Under the pieces are notes generated by a model. It did not search any database and had not been told where the DNA came from. It saw only the letters and a program-made list of their open reading frames with translations. Below are positions 1 to 10,953 of a DNA stretch of 64,000 nt, one piece after another. The position numbers and the translations under genes are program-made. This stretch comes from Nissolia schottii (taxonomy: Eukaryota > Streptophyta > Magnoliopsida > Fabales > Fabaceae). Location of the stretch: positions 1 to 64,000 of the forward strand of contig QANU01014181.1 in the NCBI GenBank assembly GCA_003254905.1, in the 5' to 3' direction. Each line of letters begins with the position of its first letter. The first letter of the stretch is position 1.

Positions 1-41
1 CTACAGATAACAAAAAGATAATTCTAAACCCCAGAGATGGC

Positions 42-143
42 CTATGATATGCCATACAGACCAGCGTTGACTCCATACCCTGGTAGAAGTCTCTATGATA
101 TGCCATACAGACGAGCGTTGGCTCCATATCTTGATAGAATAGG
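42..143. repeat. Tandem repeat, two copies of a 51-bp unit
   Basis: The unit begins ctatgatatgccatacaga at 42 and again at 93, with about seven mismatches between the copies. No gene is recognised here. It lies at the left edge, next to decayed retroelement sequence. Confidence 0.8.
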
Positions 144-439
144 GAGGGGGAAAAGAAAGGCTTTCAGAAAGCTTTCTTGGCTCCCTTCTCTACCCCCCCC
201 CCAACACACACCAGAATCTTATATGAATGATCAACATTAAAAGTTATGAATATGTCATATGATCACTCAAAAAGTTACATGACTTTTATGTTCTAATCTT
301 GACTATTCATGTAAGATCCAGTGACTAATATTTGCTCCTCACTCATGTAGAACCATTTCTCTCGCTAGCATCGTCCCCTATATTTATATATTTTATATAT
401 TTATTTATTTGTATCATTAAGGTTACCACAAAAGATAAT
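144..439. other. AT-rich stretch, no gene seen
   Basis: It contains a short C run near 193-201 and an AT-rich tract around 380-415. Nothing coding or structural is recognised. It may belong to the decayed copia element that continues to 633. Confidence 0.4.
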
Positions 440-633
440 TGACCATGTCAAAGAACCCGTAGCTTTTGGAAGGGATTGCAACCAACAAATTGCAGCTCAG
501 CTGTAGTGCCCACAAGATTGCGGTACTTAGCTTAAATGTTGGATTGAGCCACCAAGCTTTGTTTCTTGGACCACTAAGAAACCTGGTTTTACAATATTGT
601 AGAACAAATCGAACTACAAAGGTGGTTGGATGT
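440..633 (-). mobile_element. Ty1/copia pol remnant, left part
   Basis: Read on the minus strand across the Tat insertion (joining 15227 to 633), the frame continues a GAG-pre-integrase-like segment: LLWHLRLRHP followed by VVRFVLQYCK, which resembles the LWHxRLGHP motif of copia polyproteins. Past about 560 the similarity fades. The fragment is broken and lacks integrase and RT. The 629-633 bases (gatgt) are the target duplication of the Tat element. The assignment rests on motif recognition alone. Confidence 0.55.
629..633. repeat. Target-site duplication of Tat element, left
   Basis: The bases gatgt directly precede the LTR at 634 and match 15222-15226. A 5-bp duplication is normal for LTR retrotransposon integrase. 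Confidence 0.85.
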
Positions 634-1288
634 TGTTCGCAAGTAATTCGTATCGTATGGGGTACGAGGTTACCTGAACGGTAAGGGAGGCGTCTTGACG
701 GAAGCTCGTAGTCTGAGGGCGAAGGCTCCGAGCGGGTTCGGAGGTCTGGACGTGGGCTCCGAGCGGGTTCGGAGGCTCGGACCGAAGCTTCAAGCGGGTT
801 CCTTTCAGAGAAAGTGCAGCGGCGGGGTATACCTGCAAAGGCACTCCAACGCTCAAGTAAGCATAAGGATTAGGAGAATTCTCTAAGAGGAGAGTGAGAG
901 GTACCTGGTGACCTGAGGGGTCGTGTGCTTTTATAAATGAACTTAGAGTGCAAAGATAGAGGTAAGCTAGAGATAAAGCGAGGGGGTTTGCTTATCCGCT
1001 CCCCGGTTTATCTTTTCCTGCTTATCCAGGAGTTGGTTGCGGACTGGGGAGTAGAGGTTGCTGCTACCTACTCTTGGCCTTGTTGAGCCGGACCGAGTTC
1101 GGAGTCTTTGGGTTTACGACCTTCTCCTCCTCTAAGCGCCATGAGGGTTCTCTCTTTGGGCCGATCCCACCAAGTGGAGAGCCTCTTCTGCTCCTTAGTG
1201 CGTTGTGCCCTTCGGGTCTTTAGAGAATGTGAGCTTCTCTCCTTCTTAGAGGGTTAAAGCTCTCGGACCCGACTTTTAGCCCGTAACA
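634..1288 (-). repeat. 3' LTR of the Tat element
   Basis: It starts TG and ends CA and matches 14643-15221. It is about 75 bp longer than the 5' LTR, mostly because of extra cgggttcggagg-like repeats around 725-800. The two LTRs differ by numerous substitutions as well as that indel, which suggests the insertion is not very recent, assuming both LTRs are correctly assembled. Confidence 0.88.
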
Positions 1289-2095
1289 TTACCCCCAGCA
1301 CAAGCTTGCTATTTTACTAGCGGGTGCTGTGCTTTTGTTTTTTGGGGTCTCTTAGCTTGCTTTTGATTAGTCGTATTTTTCTCTGAATTTTGTGGTTCCA
1401 CCAGTACTTTGGCAATGCCATTTGTAATTTTTTGGGTTGGTCTATGCTGCCCCCATTGCATTTTCTTTGACTTTTTGACATGGAAGTAAAAAATAATTTT
1501 AACTTATTCTCCTCCCATTGTTTAGAAATTTCAATTTCCCTCCCTTTTCACTCTTCCCCCCATTTTACTTTCTTTCAAAAAAATTTAAACACTTTCTTCT
1601 CACCCTTTATTACTCTCCCTACACTATTCTACTTCTTCTTCTTTTCATTTTTTTACCTCCACCTCTTCTTCTACTTTCCCTTCACCTCCATATTCTCCTC
1701 CATCAACTACCGCCGCCACACCGTTGCCGCCGATGCTCCGACCACCTTTGTCTTCATTTCTTTCAAGTAAGTCTTTTCTTCCACATGCTAGTGGTTGAAA
1801 TTATTTTCTGCATATGTCAAGGTCTTAGATGAAGATTGTCATGATAAAATGTGTATGTGTATGGGTATTTATTGTATGTACGAAATAGGTAGTGGAAAAA
1901 GATTAATATGATGGAAAAATGAGTTGGTGGTGGTGGTTTGGAGGTTGCCGGTGGCGGGGTAGGCGGTGGCAGCAGTGGTGGGGGTGGGGGGAAGGGAATG
2001 GGGGAATGTTTGAGGGAGTAGGGGTTGGGCCGATTGTACGACCGACCTGGGTAGCTTAGGTTTTTTATTTTTTTTTATTTTTTTGTGCTGGTCAC
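1289..2095. other. Untranslated part of Tat element between 3' LTR and antisense gene
   Basis: On the minus strand the stretch next to the LTR (gctgggggtaa, 1289-1299) is a candidate polypurine tract. The rest is pyrimidine-rich (1500-1700). Around 1700-1770 is a short GC-rich segment ending caag/gtaagt-like (tttcaagtaagtc), which could be a 5' exon and donor for the plus-strand antisense gene. The open frames here have biased composition and no recognisable product, so they are not called. Confidence 0.45.
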
Positions 2096-2199
2096 CTGAC
2101 CGGTCCTTTTCAAAAATCACCACTTAGGTCCTGGATTTGCTTGCTCTGTTTTCTCCATTTTTTCTAACTTAGCTTGTGGTGAATTTTTGTAGGTATGGT

Positions 2200-3953
2200 G
2201 AGAGGAACCGGCCCCTCGGTAGAGGATTATCGTCCACTGAGACTCGGTGATAGGGAGGCATATGGGTGAGCCTCCCCGGAGTTGTTAGGCCTTCCCTCTT
2301 GCTTGTCAGCTGAGGAGTTGGAGGGGGAAGGTGGCTGGCCTTAATGAGTTGTCAGCTAGTGGTTTGTCTGATGACAATATGAGCTTCAGTTACCGGCTGA
2401 GTGGGAGAGACCTTGCTTCTCCCTTGAAGAGGGAGATGATGATATTTTATATATGTATTCGGCCACCTTTGCAAGCGTTGGCTTTAGACTTTCTTTTACC
2501 GACCTGTAGAAATTTGTCCTCAAGTACTATCGCGTCGCTCCTATTCAGATTAATCCGAATGGTTGAGCGACGCTTAGGGGTTTTGAGGAACTATGTTCCT
2601 TTTGTGGCATTCCTGCTTCTCCGTATGTCTTCTTGAGCTTGTTCTATCTAGGCAGGCAAGCCGGAGGGGGTGTCACGAAAGGTTCAGAGGGCTTGCTGTC
2701 TTTGAAGTCTCGCCCCAACAAGACCATTTTCACCCCCTTTGAGGAGTCTTTTCATGGCTTCAAGACCCGCTATGTGAAGATCTTCCTTAAGGAGTAGATT
2801 CGAGGTGCATTTTTTTGATTCCCACGGGGCTTCTTTTTTTCCTCTTTACTAGAACAAGGGATGGGTCTCAAGGAACGCGCCGAAGTTGGTGATGACCGAG
2901 TATGAGGAGAGGATAGCAAAGGTGCTTGTAGAGCATTTTGCGGCTAAGCACTTTGCGCTTTCTAAGCTTAAGGGTTCAAGCTTTAGAAAATATCTCAGTT
3001 GGCTTCTTTGTTGTTGTTGCATCCTTTTGCTTTATCCTTTAGTTTATTATGGTGACTAATGACTTGTTCTTTTTATTTTTTATTTTTTTTTGGTAGTAGG
3101 CAAGATGTCTCCTCGGAACCTTGCTGCCTTGCTCTCCAGGCGCGGTGTTGAGAGAAGCTCCATGGTCGAATCTCAATCACCTCCGGCTAATCGTGGGCCT
3201 CTTGTCCTTAACCCTGTTACCCAGCTGGGTCTGGAACTTTGGGAGATCTTAGCGTTCCGGGCGCCCCCACTGGTGAAGTAGAGGTGACTTCTTCCAGTTC
3301 AGAGGACTTGGCTCCTCCCACTCATAAATGCACTCGCATTAGTTCCTCCCGGGAGAAGGAAAAAGTGAGTGGTCCTCTAAGTTCATTTGAATTTGTTGAC
3401 GAGCCTCAATAACCCTCGTTATCTTTATGAGAGCCTGCTGAGGGACGATGAGAAGGAGGATCTTGACAGGGACCAGTCGGTAAAGGAGTGGGTAAGGATT
3501 GGTCTTCGTAGGGTTATGCAGCTTTCTTGTGGTGCGGTTATGGCTGCGGCGAATGCGGGAGATTAGGGAGGCTCAAGAAAAAGCCCAGAGTGTTTAAGAG
3601 GAGGCTCAGCGAGGGGTTCAGGAAGCTACATCTCGGGCTAAAAGGGCCGAACGAAAGTTGGCGGAAGCGGAGGACTCGCTAGAGTGGAGCCTTCGAGGGC
3701 AAGGAGGGGAGCTCGAGTGCGAATGTGGAAGGACCGTGCTTCAAAGATTGAGGACGCCTGGTACAAGTCTGCCGTGGATATCACAACGAACTTGTTGGAC
3801 CAAGTGGAGTTCTTTTTTCTTGGGGTTGACCGTTCTCGTTTTAGTGCCACTGGTCGAGTGGTGGGGTCGGAGGTTGTTGAAGAGGATCCCGATGGAGCTG
3901 AAGAAGAAGAACCCCTTTCCGAGCTGAGCAACGATTCTGCCCAGGCGGATTAG
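2200..3953 (+). pseudogene. Antisense gene of Tat element (PF04195-like), copy 1
   Basis: This gene runs opposite to gag-pol, between integrase and the 3' LTR. Pieces in order are: a domain resembling the 'putative gypsy type transposon' family (about 2440-2640, with FTDL, YYRVAPIQINPNG and RGFEELCSF), a second block near 2700-2945 (RPNKTIFTPFE, YVKIFLKE), an intron-like pyrimidine stretch ending tttttggtag (about 2990-3100), then an exon starting ATGTCTCCTCGGAACC at 3105 with a Ser/Pro-rich part, an acidic part and the end of a coiled coil. The tail is acidic (EEDPDGAEEEEP). Frameshifts and internal stops disrupt it. Most of the coiled coil seen in copy 2 is deleted near 3540-3600. Its function is unknown; similar antisense ORFs are known in Tat elements. 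Confidence 0.6.
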
Positions 3954-4500
3954 CCTCCATTTATTTTGTTGTATTTTTATGCAAAGTTCTTATGTATTTT
4001 CATGCTCATTTAAATTTTGGAAACTTCATGTATTTTCATGCTCATTTAAATTTGGGAAACTTTGGCATATAATATTTATGAGATCCTTGGATATTTAATG
4101 CAATTCTTGCATTCTTGCTTCTTTCGTCGTTCTTTTATATTTTTGTGCAATCATTTTGGTTTGCAAGTTGGTTGTTTGATGACCTCTAAGCTTGCGTCCA
4201 AGCTTGATTTTGGGGTATCAATTTATTTGTACATAAGTATATGTATATGCGTATATGTGTTTACTTTTTGGGCCATGGCTTTTGGTTGAGGAATATCCTC
4301 TTTTGATTGGCCTTAGGCTTTGTTTATGGAAGGATGTTTTTCCTTGTGTAAGTAGAATGTAGAAAAGTAAGAAAAACTTTATTGATGACCAGCCTGTGTA
4401 CCGTTTGGCATTTGGTCCCGTCGAAAAAAAACTTCAGGAGGACTTGGGTCGAGAAAAAGGTGTACCCTTTTGCCAAGCTTCATTCTATGAGTTTTAAATG
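3954..4500. other. Non-coding 3' flank between antisense gene and integrase
   Basis: AT-rich sequence with a direct repeat of catgtattttcatgctcattt (around 3985-4050). It is matched in inverted form at 5560-6040. It holds the 3' ends of two converging genes (integrase on minus, antisense gene on plus). No other gene is seen. Confidence 0.5.
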
Positions 4501-4576
4501 TAAAATTTTCGAAGGTTAGTTGCGTTCCAAGTTCGTGGTATCTCCGTTCCTTTTATTGTGCTTAGCTTATACGCCA

Positions 4577-5512
4577 ACACTAAGTTCGGACTCGACTGAA
4601 AATGTTAAGAAATGCGAAAAGTGCCAGATGAACGCCAAGTTTCATGTCGCCCCACTCGAAGAGCTAAAATTGATAACAGCCCCTTGGCCTTTCGCCAGAT
4701 AGGGGATAGACCTTCTCGGTCCATTCTCCCCAGGAAAAGGACAAGTCAGGTTCATCATAATCGCCATCGACTATTACACCAAGTGGATCGAGAGGCTGAA
4801 GCGATCTCTTCTATAACCACTTCTCAATGCTAGAAGTTTGTATGGAAGAACATAATCACGAGATTTGGAATCCCCCACGCCATAACATCTAATAATGGAA
4901 AATAATTTTCGAGTGGCAAGTTCAGAGAGTTTTTACAGGGACTACAGATAAAGTTGTATTTCACCTCGGTAGAACACCCCCAAACTAATGGGCAGGTAGA
5001 AGGGGCCAACAAAGTCATGTTGACGAGTTTGAAGAAAAGGTTGGAGCAATCTAAAGGAGCATGGCCAGAACACTTAGACCATGTGCTATGGGCATACCGC
5101 ACAACCCCTCAGTCCGCTATCGGGGAGTATCCCTTTCGCCTTTGTTACGGGTTAGAGGCCATGATTCTTGTAGATCGGAAATGAAAGTCCCCGAGTCACC
5201 CTATACTCAGAAGAAAACAACCACTCTAGAATGGCAGAAGAAGCCGAACTGCTTGATGAGCTCCGAGAAGAAGCACACATCAGGGAAGAAGCTCTCAAAC
5301 AAAGAGTAGCCAAATGCTACAATACAAAAGTTATTTCCAGAAACTTCAACAAAGGAAACCTAGTGCTTCGAAGAAATGACATAGGGCTTCCAACACCTGG
5401 ACAAGGAAAGTTAGCCCCAAATTGGGAAGGACCCTACCAAGTAAAAGAAGTCCTAGGAAATGGAGCGTATAAGCTAAGCACAATAAAAGTAACGGAGGTA
5501 CCACGAACTTGA
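4577..5512 (+). pseudogene. Tat integrase, inverted second copy
   Basis: It begins inside the zinc-binding segment (STENVKKCEKCQMNAKFHV) and runs through the integrase core (LLGPFSPGKG, IIAIDYYTKWIE, TSVEHPQTNGQVEGANK, HVLWAYRTTPQSAIGEYPF) to the C-terminal part (LVLRRND, WEGPYQVKEVL, GAYKLSTIK). The core shows the D, D, E triad context typical of retroviral integrases. Internal stops occur near 4701, 4832 and 4904. The codons before the zinc finger are missing because the palindrome junction at about 4577 cuts them off. It is nearly the same sequence as the minus-strand integrase at 8505-9278 but includes the C-terminus that copy lacks. Confidence 0.8.
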
Positions 5513-5989
5513 AACGCGACCAATCTCCGAAAATTTTACATTTTAACCTCATAGAATGAAGCTTGGCAAAAGGGTACCCCTTTTTCCCGACCCAGTTCCT
5601 ATTGGAGTTTTTTTTCTACGGGCCCAAACGCCAAACAGTACACAGCTCGGTTATCAATAAAGTTTTTCTTACTTTTCTACATTCTACTTCCACAAGGAAA
5701 AACATCCTTCCATAAACAAAGCCTAAGGGCCAATCAAAAGAGGATGTTCCTCAACCAAAAGCCATGACCCAAAAAGAAAACACATATACGCATATACATA
5801 TACTTACGTACAAATAAATTGATACCCCAAAATAAAGCTTGGACGCAAGCTTAGAGGTCATCAAAACAACCAACTTGCAAACCAAAATGATTGCACAAAA
5901 AAATAAAAGAACGACGAAAGAAGCAAGAATTGCATTAAATATCCAAGGATCTCATAAATATTACAGGCCAAAGTTTCCCAAATTTAAAT

Positions 5990-7890
5990 GAGCATGAACA
6001 TACATAAGAACTTTGCCTAAAAATACAACAAAATAAAGGAGGCTAATCCTCCTGGGCAGAATTGTTGCTCAACTCAGAAGGGGGTTCTTCTTCTTCAGCT
6101 CTATTGGGATCCTCTTCAAAAACCTCCGACCCCACCACTCGACCAATGGCACTAAAACGAGAACGGTCAGCCCCAGGAAAAAAGAGCTCCACTGGGTCCG
6201 ACAAGTTCGTTGTGGTATCCACGGCAGACTTGTACAAGGCTTCCTCAATCTTCGAAGCACGGTCCTTCCACTTTCGCACCCTCCTCCGCTTCCGCCAGCT
6301 TTCGTTCGGCCCTTTCGGCCCGAGAGGTAGCTTCCTGAACCCCCCGCTGAGCCTCCTGAACCCCTCGCTGAGCCTCCTCTTGAACACTATGGGCTTTTTC
6401 TTGAGCCTCCCTGATCTCCCGCTTAAGGCTCCTTATCTGCTCATCCTTGTAAGCCATTCGCCACTCAGCCATAACCGCACCACAAGAAAGCTGCATAACC
6501 CTGCGAAGACCAATCCCTACCCACTCCTTTACCGACTGATCCCTCTCAAGATCCTCCTTCTCATCGTCGCTCAGCAGGCTCTCATAAAGATAACGGGGGT
6601 TATACCTATCCGACAAGATGGACACCTGAGGCTCGTCAACAAATTCAAATAAACTTAGAGGACCACTCACTTTTTCCTTCCCCCGGGAGGAACTAACGCG
6701 AGTGCGTTTATGAGTGGGGCGAGCCAAGTCCTCTGAACTGGAAGAAGTCACCTCTACTTCACCAGTTGGGGCACCCGGAACGCCAAGATCTCCCAAAGTT
6801 CCAGACCCAGCTGGGGTAACAGGGTTAAGGACAAGAGGCCCACGATTAGTCGGAGGTGATCGGGATTCGACCATGGAACTTTTCTCAACACTGTGGCTGG
6901 AGAGCAAGGCAGCAAGGTTCCGAGGAGCCATCTTGTCTACTAAAAAAAAAAAAAATGAAGAGAGAACAAGTCATTAGTCACCATAACAAACTAAAGGATA
7001 AAGCAAAAGGATGCAACAACAACAAAGAAGCCAACCGAGATATTTTCTAAAGCTTGAACCCTTAAGCTTAGAAATCATAAAGGGCTTAAGACGCAAAATG
7101 CTCTACAAGCGCCTTTGCTATCCTCTCCTCATACTCGGTCTTCACCAACTTCGGCGCGTTCCTTGAGACCCATCCCTTGTTCCAGTAAAGAGGAAAAAGG
7201 GGAGCCCCATGGGAATCAAAAAATGCACCTCGAATCTCCTCCTTAAGGAAGATCTTCACATAGCGGGTCTTGAAGCTATGAAAAGACACCTCAAAGGGGG
7301 TGAAAATGGTCTTGTTAGGGCGAGATTTCAAAAATAGCAAGCCCTCCGAACCCTTCGTGGCACCCCCTCCAGCTTGCCTGCCTGCCTAGGTAAAACTAGC
7401 TCAAGAAGACATAGGGAGAAGCATGAATGCCACAAAAGGAACATAGTTCCTCAAAACCCCTAAGCGTCGCCCAACCATTCGGATTAATCTGAATAGGAGC
7501 GACGCGATAGTACTTGAGGACAGATTTCTGCAAGTCGGTAAAAGGAAGTCTAAAGCCAACGCTTGCAAAGGTGGCCGAATACATATATAAAAAATCATCA
7601 TCATCTTCACGGGAGAAGCAAGGTCTCTCCTACTCAGTCGGTAACTGAAGCTCATTTTGTCGTCAGACAAACTACCAGCTGACAACTCTTTAGGCCACAT
7701 TCCCCCTCCAACTCCTCAGCTGACAAGCAGGAGGGAAGGCCTAACAACTCCAGGAGGCCCACCCATATGCCTCCCTATCACCGAGCCTCAGTGGACAATA
7801 ATCCTCTACCGAGGGGCCGGTTACTCTCACCATACCTACATAAATTCACCACAAGCTAAGTTAGAAAAAATGGAGAAAACTTAGCATGCA
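5990..7890 (-). pseudogene. Antisense gene of Tat element, copy 2 (best preserved)
   Basis: This is the fullest copy of the gene opposite to gag-pol. A PF04195-like domain (7600-7396: FTDLQKSVLKYYRVAPIQ, GFEELCSFCGI) is followed by 7340-7086 (RPNKTIFTPFE, YVKIFLKEEIRGAFF, EYEERIAKALVEHF), an intron-like stretch, and an exon from ATG at 6931. That exon encodes a Ser/Pro-rich region, an acidic patch, then about 60 residues of heptad-like coiled coil with repeated EAQRGVQ. Near 6265 a frameshift leads into 6043-6260 (RKWKDRASKIEEALYKS, then an acidic Glu-rich C-terminus). A stop lies between the first two blocks. It looks like a nucleic-acid or protein-interaction factor rather than an enzyme, but that is inference. 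Confidence 0.6.
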
Positions 7891-7899
7891 AATCCAGGG

Positions 7900-7900
7900 N
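7900..7900. other. Contig join (single n)
   Basis: The bases after the n (tagggcgagatttc) repeat those at 7316. The piece 7316-7899 reappears as 7901-8483 with only a few differences, so two contigs were probably abutted without merging their overlap. Confidence 0.85.
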
Positions 7901-8483
7901 TAGGGCGAGATTTCAAAAATAGCAAGCCCTCCGAACCCTTCGTGGCACCCCCTCCGGCTTGCCTGCCTAGGTAAAACTAGCTTAAGAAGACATAGGGAGA
8001 AGCATGAATGCCACCAAAGGAACATAGTTCCTCAAAACCCCTAAGCGTCCCCCAACCATTCGGATTAATCTGAATAGGAGCGACGCGATAGTACGTGAGG
8101 ACAGATTTCTGCAAGTCGGTAAAAGGAAGTGTAAAGCCAACGCTTGCAAATGTGGCCGAATACATATATAAAAAATCATCATCTTCATCTTCACGGGAGA
8201 AGCAAGGTCTCTCTTACTCAGTCAGTAACTGAAGCTCATATTGTCGTCAGACAAACCACCAGCTGACAACTCTTTAGGCCACATTCCCCCTCCAACTCCT
8301 CAGCTGACAAGCAGGAGGGAAGGCCTAACAACTCCAGGAGGCCCACCCATATGCCTCCCTATCACCGAGCCTCAGTGGACAATAATCCTCTACCGAGGGG
8401 CCGGTTACTCTCACCATACCTACATAAATTCACCACAAGCTAAGTTAGAAAAAATGGAGAAAACTTAGCATGCAAATCCAGGG
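7901..8483 (-). repeat. Duplicate of 7316-7899
   Basis: It carries a third partial copy of the PF04195-like domain (frame at 8165-7977) with a few substitutions and a short tandem difference (gcctgcct). It continues past the point where the first copy stops, into the 8508 junction. Confidence 0.85.
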
Positions 8484-8504
8484 CCTAAGTGGTGATTTTT
8501 GAAA

Positions 8505-9278
8505 AGGGCCGGTCGCCATGCTCCTTTGGATTGTTCCAACCTTTTCTTCAAACCCGTCAAGATGACTTTGTTGACAGCTTCTACTTGCCCATTGGTTTGG
8601 GGGTGTTCTACTGAGGTGAAATGCAACTGTCTCTGTAGTCTCTGTAAAAACTCTCTGAACTTGCCACTTGAAAATTGTTTTCCATTATCAGATGTTATGG
8701 CGTGGTGGATTCCAAATCTCGTGATTATGTTCTTCCATACAAACTTCTGGCATTGAGAAGTGGTTATGGAAGAGATCGCTTCAGCCTCGATCCACTTGGT
8801 GTAATAGTCGATGGCGACTATGATGAATCTGACTTGTCCTTTTCCTGGGGAGAATGGATCGAGAAGGTCTATCCCCCATCTGGCGAAAGGCTAAGGGGCT
8901 GCTGTCGATTTCAGTTCTTCGGGTGGGGCGACATGAAACTTGGCGTTCATCTGGCACTTTTCGCATTTCTTAACATACTCAGTCGAGTCCGAACTTAGTG
9001 TTGGCCAGTAGAACCTGGCCCGAATTACTTTTAGAGCCAAGCTTTGAGCTCCAATGTGGCTTCCGCATGCTCCCTCGTGGACTTCTGTAAGTGCGTGTTT
9101 TGCTTGATCTGGACTTGAGCATTTTAATAATGGTTGGGATTGCCCCCTTTTGTATAGCTGGTCCCCAATCACAGTGTAGCGTTCCGCTTGTCGTACAGTT
9201 CTTCTTGCTTCCTTTGGGTTGACGGGCAATCGTCCTTCTTTGATGTATTCCTTCAACGGAGTTATCCAAGTCATTCAT
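8505..9278 (-). pseudogene. Tat integrase, main copy, C-terminus lost
   Basis: The N-terminal zinc-binding region is complete in outline: the HxxxxxGSHIG part (GACGSHIGAQSLALKVI), then FYWPTL and CEKCQ. The core follows with WGIDLLDPF, AIDYYTKWIEAEA, GIHHAITSDNGKQF and TSVEHPQTNGQVE. It stops at LEQSKGA where the inverted duplication begins, so the C-terminal domain is only found in the inverted copy and in codons at 4576-4500. One internal stop lies near 8890 (just before PFARWGIDLL). In an intact element this protein inserts the cDNA into the host genome. Confidence 0.8.
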
Positions 9279-9375
9279 TCTTCAATTTTTCCGACTTCCA
9301 TGTTTGGGGTTATTGATGGGTCACAAAGGGTCTCTCGGACAAAAGTTTTGTTGTTCCCTCCTGGTTTTGTGCTTG

Positions 9376-9702
9376 CTAGCTTGGAGAGGACATCAACCCT
9401 TTAGCTTGGAAATCTCCTCGAATTTGGGAAACCACCAGCTGGGAATCGCTGTGTACTACTATTACCTGGGCTCCAACCTCCTTTGCTAACCCTGCGATCA
9501 CGACTTCATATTCAGCTTGATTATTGGAGGCTGAAAAATTGAACTTAAGGGACAGTTCAATGACGATCCCTGAGTCACTTTCTAGGATGACCCCGGCACA
9601 ACTCCCTTTGATGTTTGAGGATCCGTCAACGTATAAGGACCACTCGACTTCTTTCTTCTCATTTGGGCCATCTTCAACTAGCTCTGTGGCAAAGTCAGCC
9701 AA
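9376..9702 (-). pseudogene. Second (archaeal-type) RNase H of Tat element
   Basis: The segment shows WSLYVDGSSN, GAGVIL-like CAGVILES, NNQAEYE and VHSDSQLVV, the D-E-D pattern of RNase HI of the archaeal/plant type. A second RNase H between the first RNase H and integrase is a recognised mark of the Tat clade. The protein frame is open for 108 residues, then breaks near 9400 before integrase. It would degrade the RNA strand in reverse-transcription hybrids. Confidence 0.75.
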
Positions 9703-9992
9703 GACTTACGTTCTATTGTCCAAGACACCATTTGTCCTCCTATGTCAGGTTTGTGAAGGATTTGTCGAATGGGTAGGTTGGTCCTGACTTCTATGGTGTG
9801 TGCTTGGAAGTAAGCTCTGAGCTTTCTGGAAGCCACCACTAGAGAGAATGTTGCCTTCTCGAGTCTTTGATATCTTGTCTCTGGGCCTTGCGGTACCTTG
9901 CTTACAAAGTAGACGGGGGTTTGCCCTTGGGCCGTATTGCGAACTAAGGCTGCCCCTACGGCAGCTTCCCTAACAGAGAGGTATAACACCAA
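9678..9992 (-). pseudogene. First RNase H of gypsy pol
   Basis: Residues include LYLSVREAAVGAALVR, PVYFVSK, RYQRLEKATFSLVVASRKL and VRTNLPIRQIL, the usual degenerate retroviral RNase H that follows RT in gypsy elements. It overlaps the start of the second RNase H frame by a few codons. It continues from the RT segment upstream after a stop or frame change near 10040. Confidence 0.75.
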
Positions 9993-10053
9993 ATTTTTCT
10001 CCCAGTTCAGGTCTGGTAAGGATTGGAAGGGATGCTAGGTACCCCTTCAATTT

Positions 10054-10953
10054 TTAAAACTCGAACTCACATTGTTCGCTCCACAGAAAATTTTTACCCT
10101 TCTTTAAGAGGTCAAAAAATGGAAGGGTTCTCTTTGCAGAAGTAGAGAGGAACTGTGCTAAAGCAACGATTCTTCCGGTGAGGAGTTGTATTTCCTTGGG
10201 GGAGCTAGGGCTTCTCATTTCTATGATGGCTCGACATTGGTCTGGGGTGGCTTCGATCCCTCGGTTGGTAAGCATGAAGCCGAGGAACTTTTCTGCTTCT
10301 ACGGCAAAGGCACATTTGAGAGGATTGAGCCTCATGTTATGTGCCCTCAACCGCTCAAAAACTACTTCTAAGTCTTTCAGTATGCTTTCTTCTTCTAAGC
10401 TCTTTACCAGCATGTCATCCACATAGACTTCCATTACTATGCCGATTAAGTCGTCAAACACTTGGTTCATTAGTCGTTGATAGGTAACCCCAACATTATT
10501 TAACCCAAATGGCATTACTTTGTAGTAGTACTTTGCCACTGGGGTGAGGAATGCCGTTTTCTTTGCGTCATCCGGGTGCATTCGAATTTGGTTGTATCCG
10601 GAGTATGCATTCATAAAGCTCAGGTATTTGTATCTGGATGAAGCATCCACCAAGCTATCAATGTTTGGTAATGGGTAAGGGTCTTTGGGGCAAGCTTTGT
10701 TGAGGTTAGTATAATCAACACACATCCTCATCTTGTCATTAGACTTGGGCACCATTACCACATTAGAAAGCTAGGTGGGGTATCGTATTTCAGCAATAAA
10801 TTTTGCTTTGAGGAGTCCGTCTATTTGTTCTTTTATGGCTGCTTGCCTTTCTGAGCACATCCTTCTTTTGGGACACAGGTCGTGCATTGTGCTCGACACA
10901 GAGTTGGTGACACAAAGGAAGGGTCGATGCCGGGCATGTCCGCGGCTGTCCAC
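10054..10953 (-). pseudogene. Reverse transcriptase of Tat element
   Basis: The core is open from 10761: MCVDYTNLNKACPKD, MPFGLNN and the catalytic motif MEVYVDDMLVKS, followed by LGFMLTNRGIEA and the connection region. Upstream codons (10953-10771: IDGLLKAKFIAEIRYPT) belong to the fingers domain and are separated by a single stop, TAG, where a Trp codon would be expected. The YVDD motif is intact. The family makes DNA from the element RNA inside virus-like particles. Because of the stops elsewhere this copy is unlikely to act alone. Confidence 0.85.

Larger units (their letters stand above)
2096..4576 (+). repeat. Left arm of large inverted duplication
   Basis: This arm is the reverse complement of 5467-8508 (allowing for the duplicated contig end after 7900). 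It carries the antisense gene, its 3' flank and the last codons of integrase. Landmarks are ggcccctcggtagagg at about 2210 against its complement near 7805, and aagcttggcaaaagggta near 5570 against its complement near 4470. Confidence 0.8.
5467..8508 (-). repeat. Right arm of large inverted duplication
   Basis: Reverse complement of 2096-4576. The junction with the main element is at about 8508, inside the codons for LEQSKGA of integrase. The arm is lengthened by the duplicated piece 7901-8483. Confidence 0.8.

Noticed and set aside
1480-1832. Two overlapping open frames of about 100 codons in the Tat 3' region
   Set aside because: They consist of Phe/Leu/Ser/Pro runs from a pyrimidine-rich tract and have no motif.
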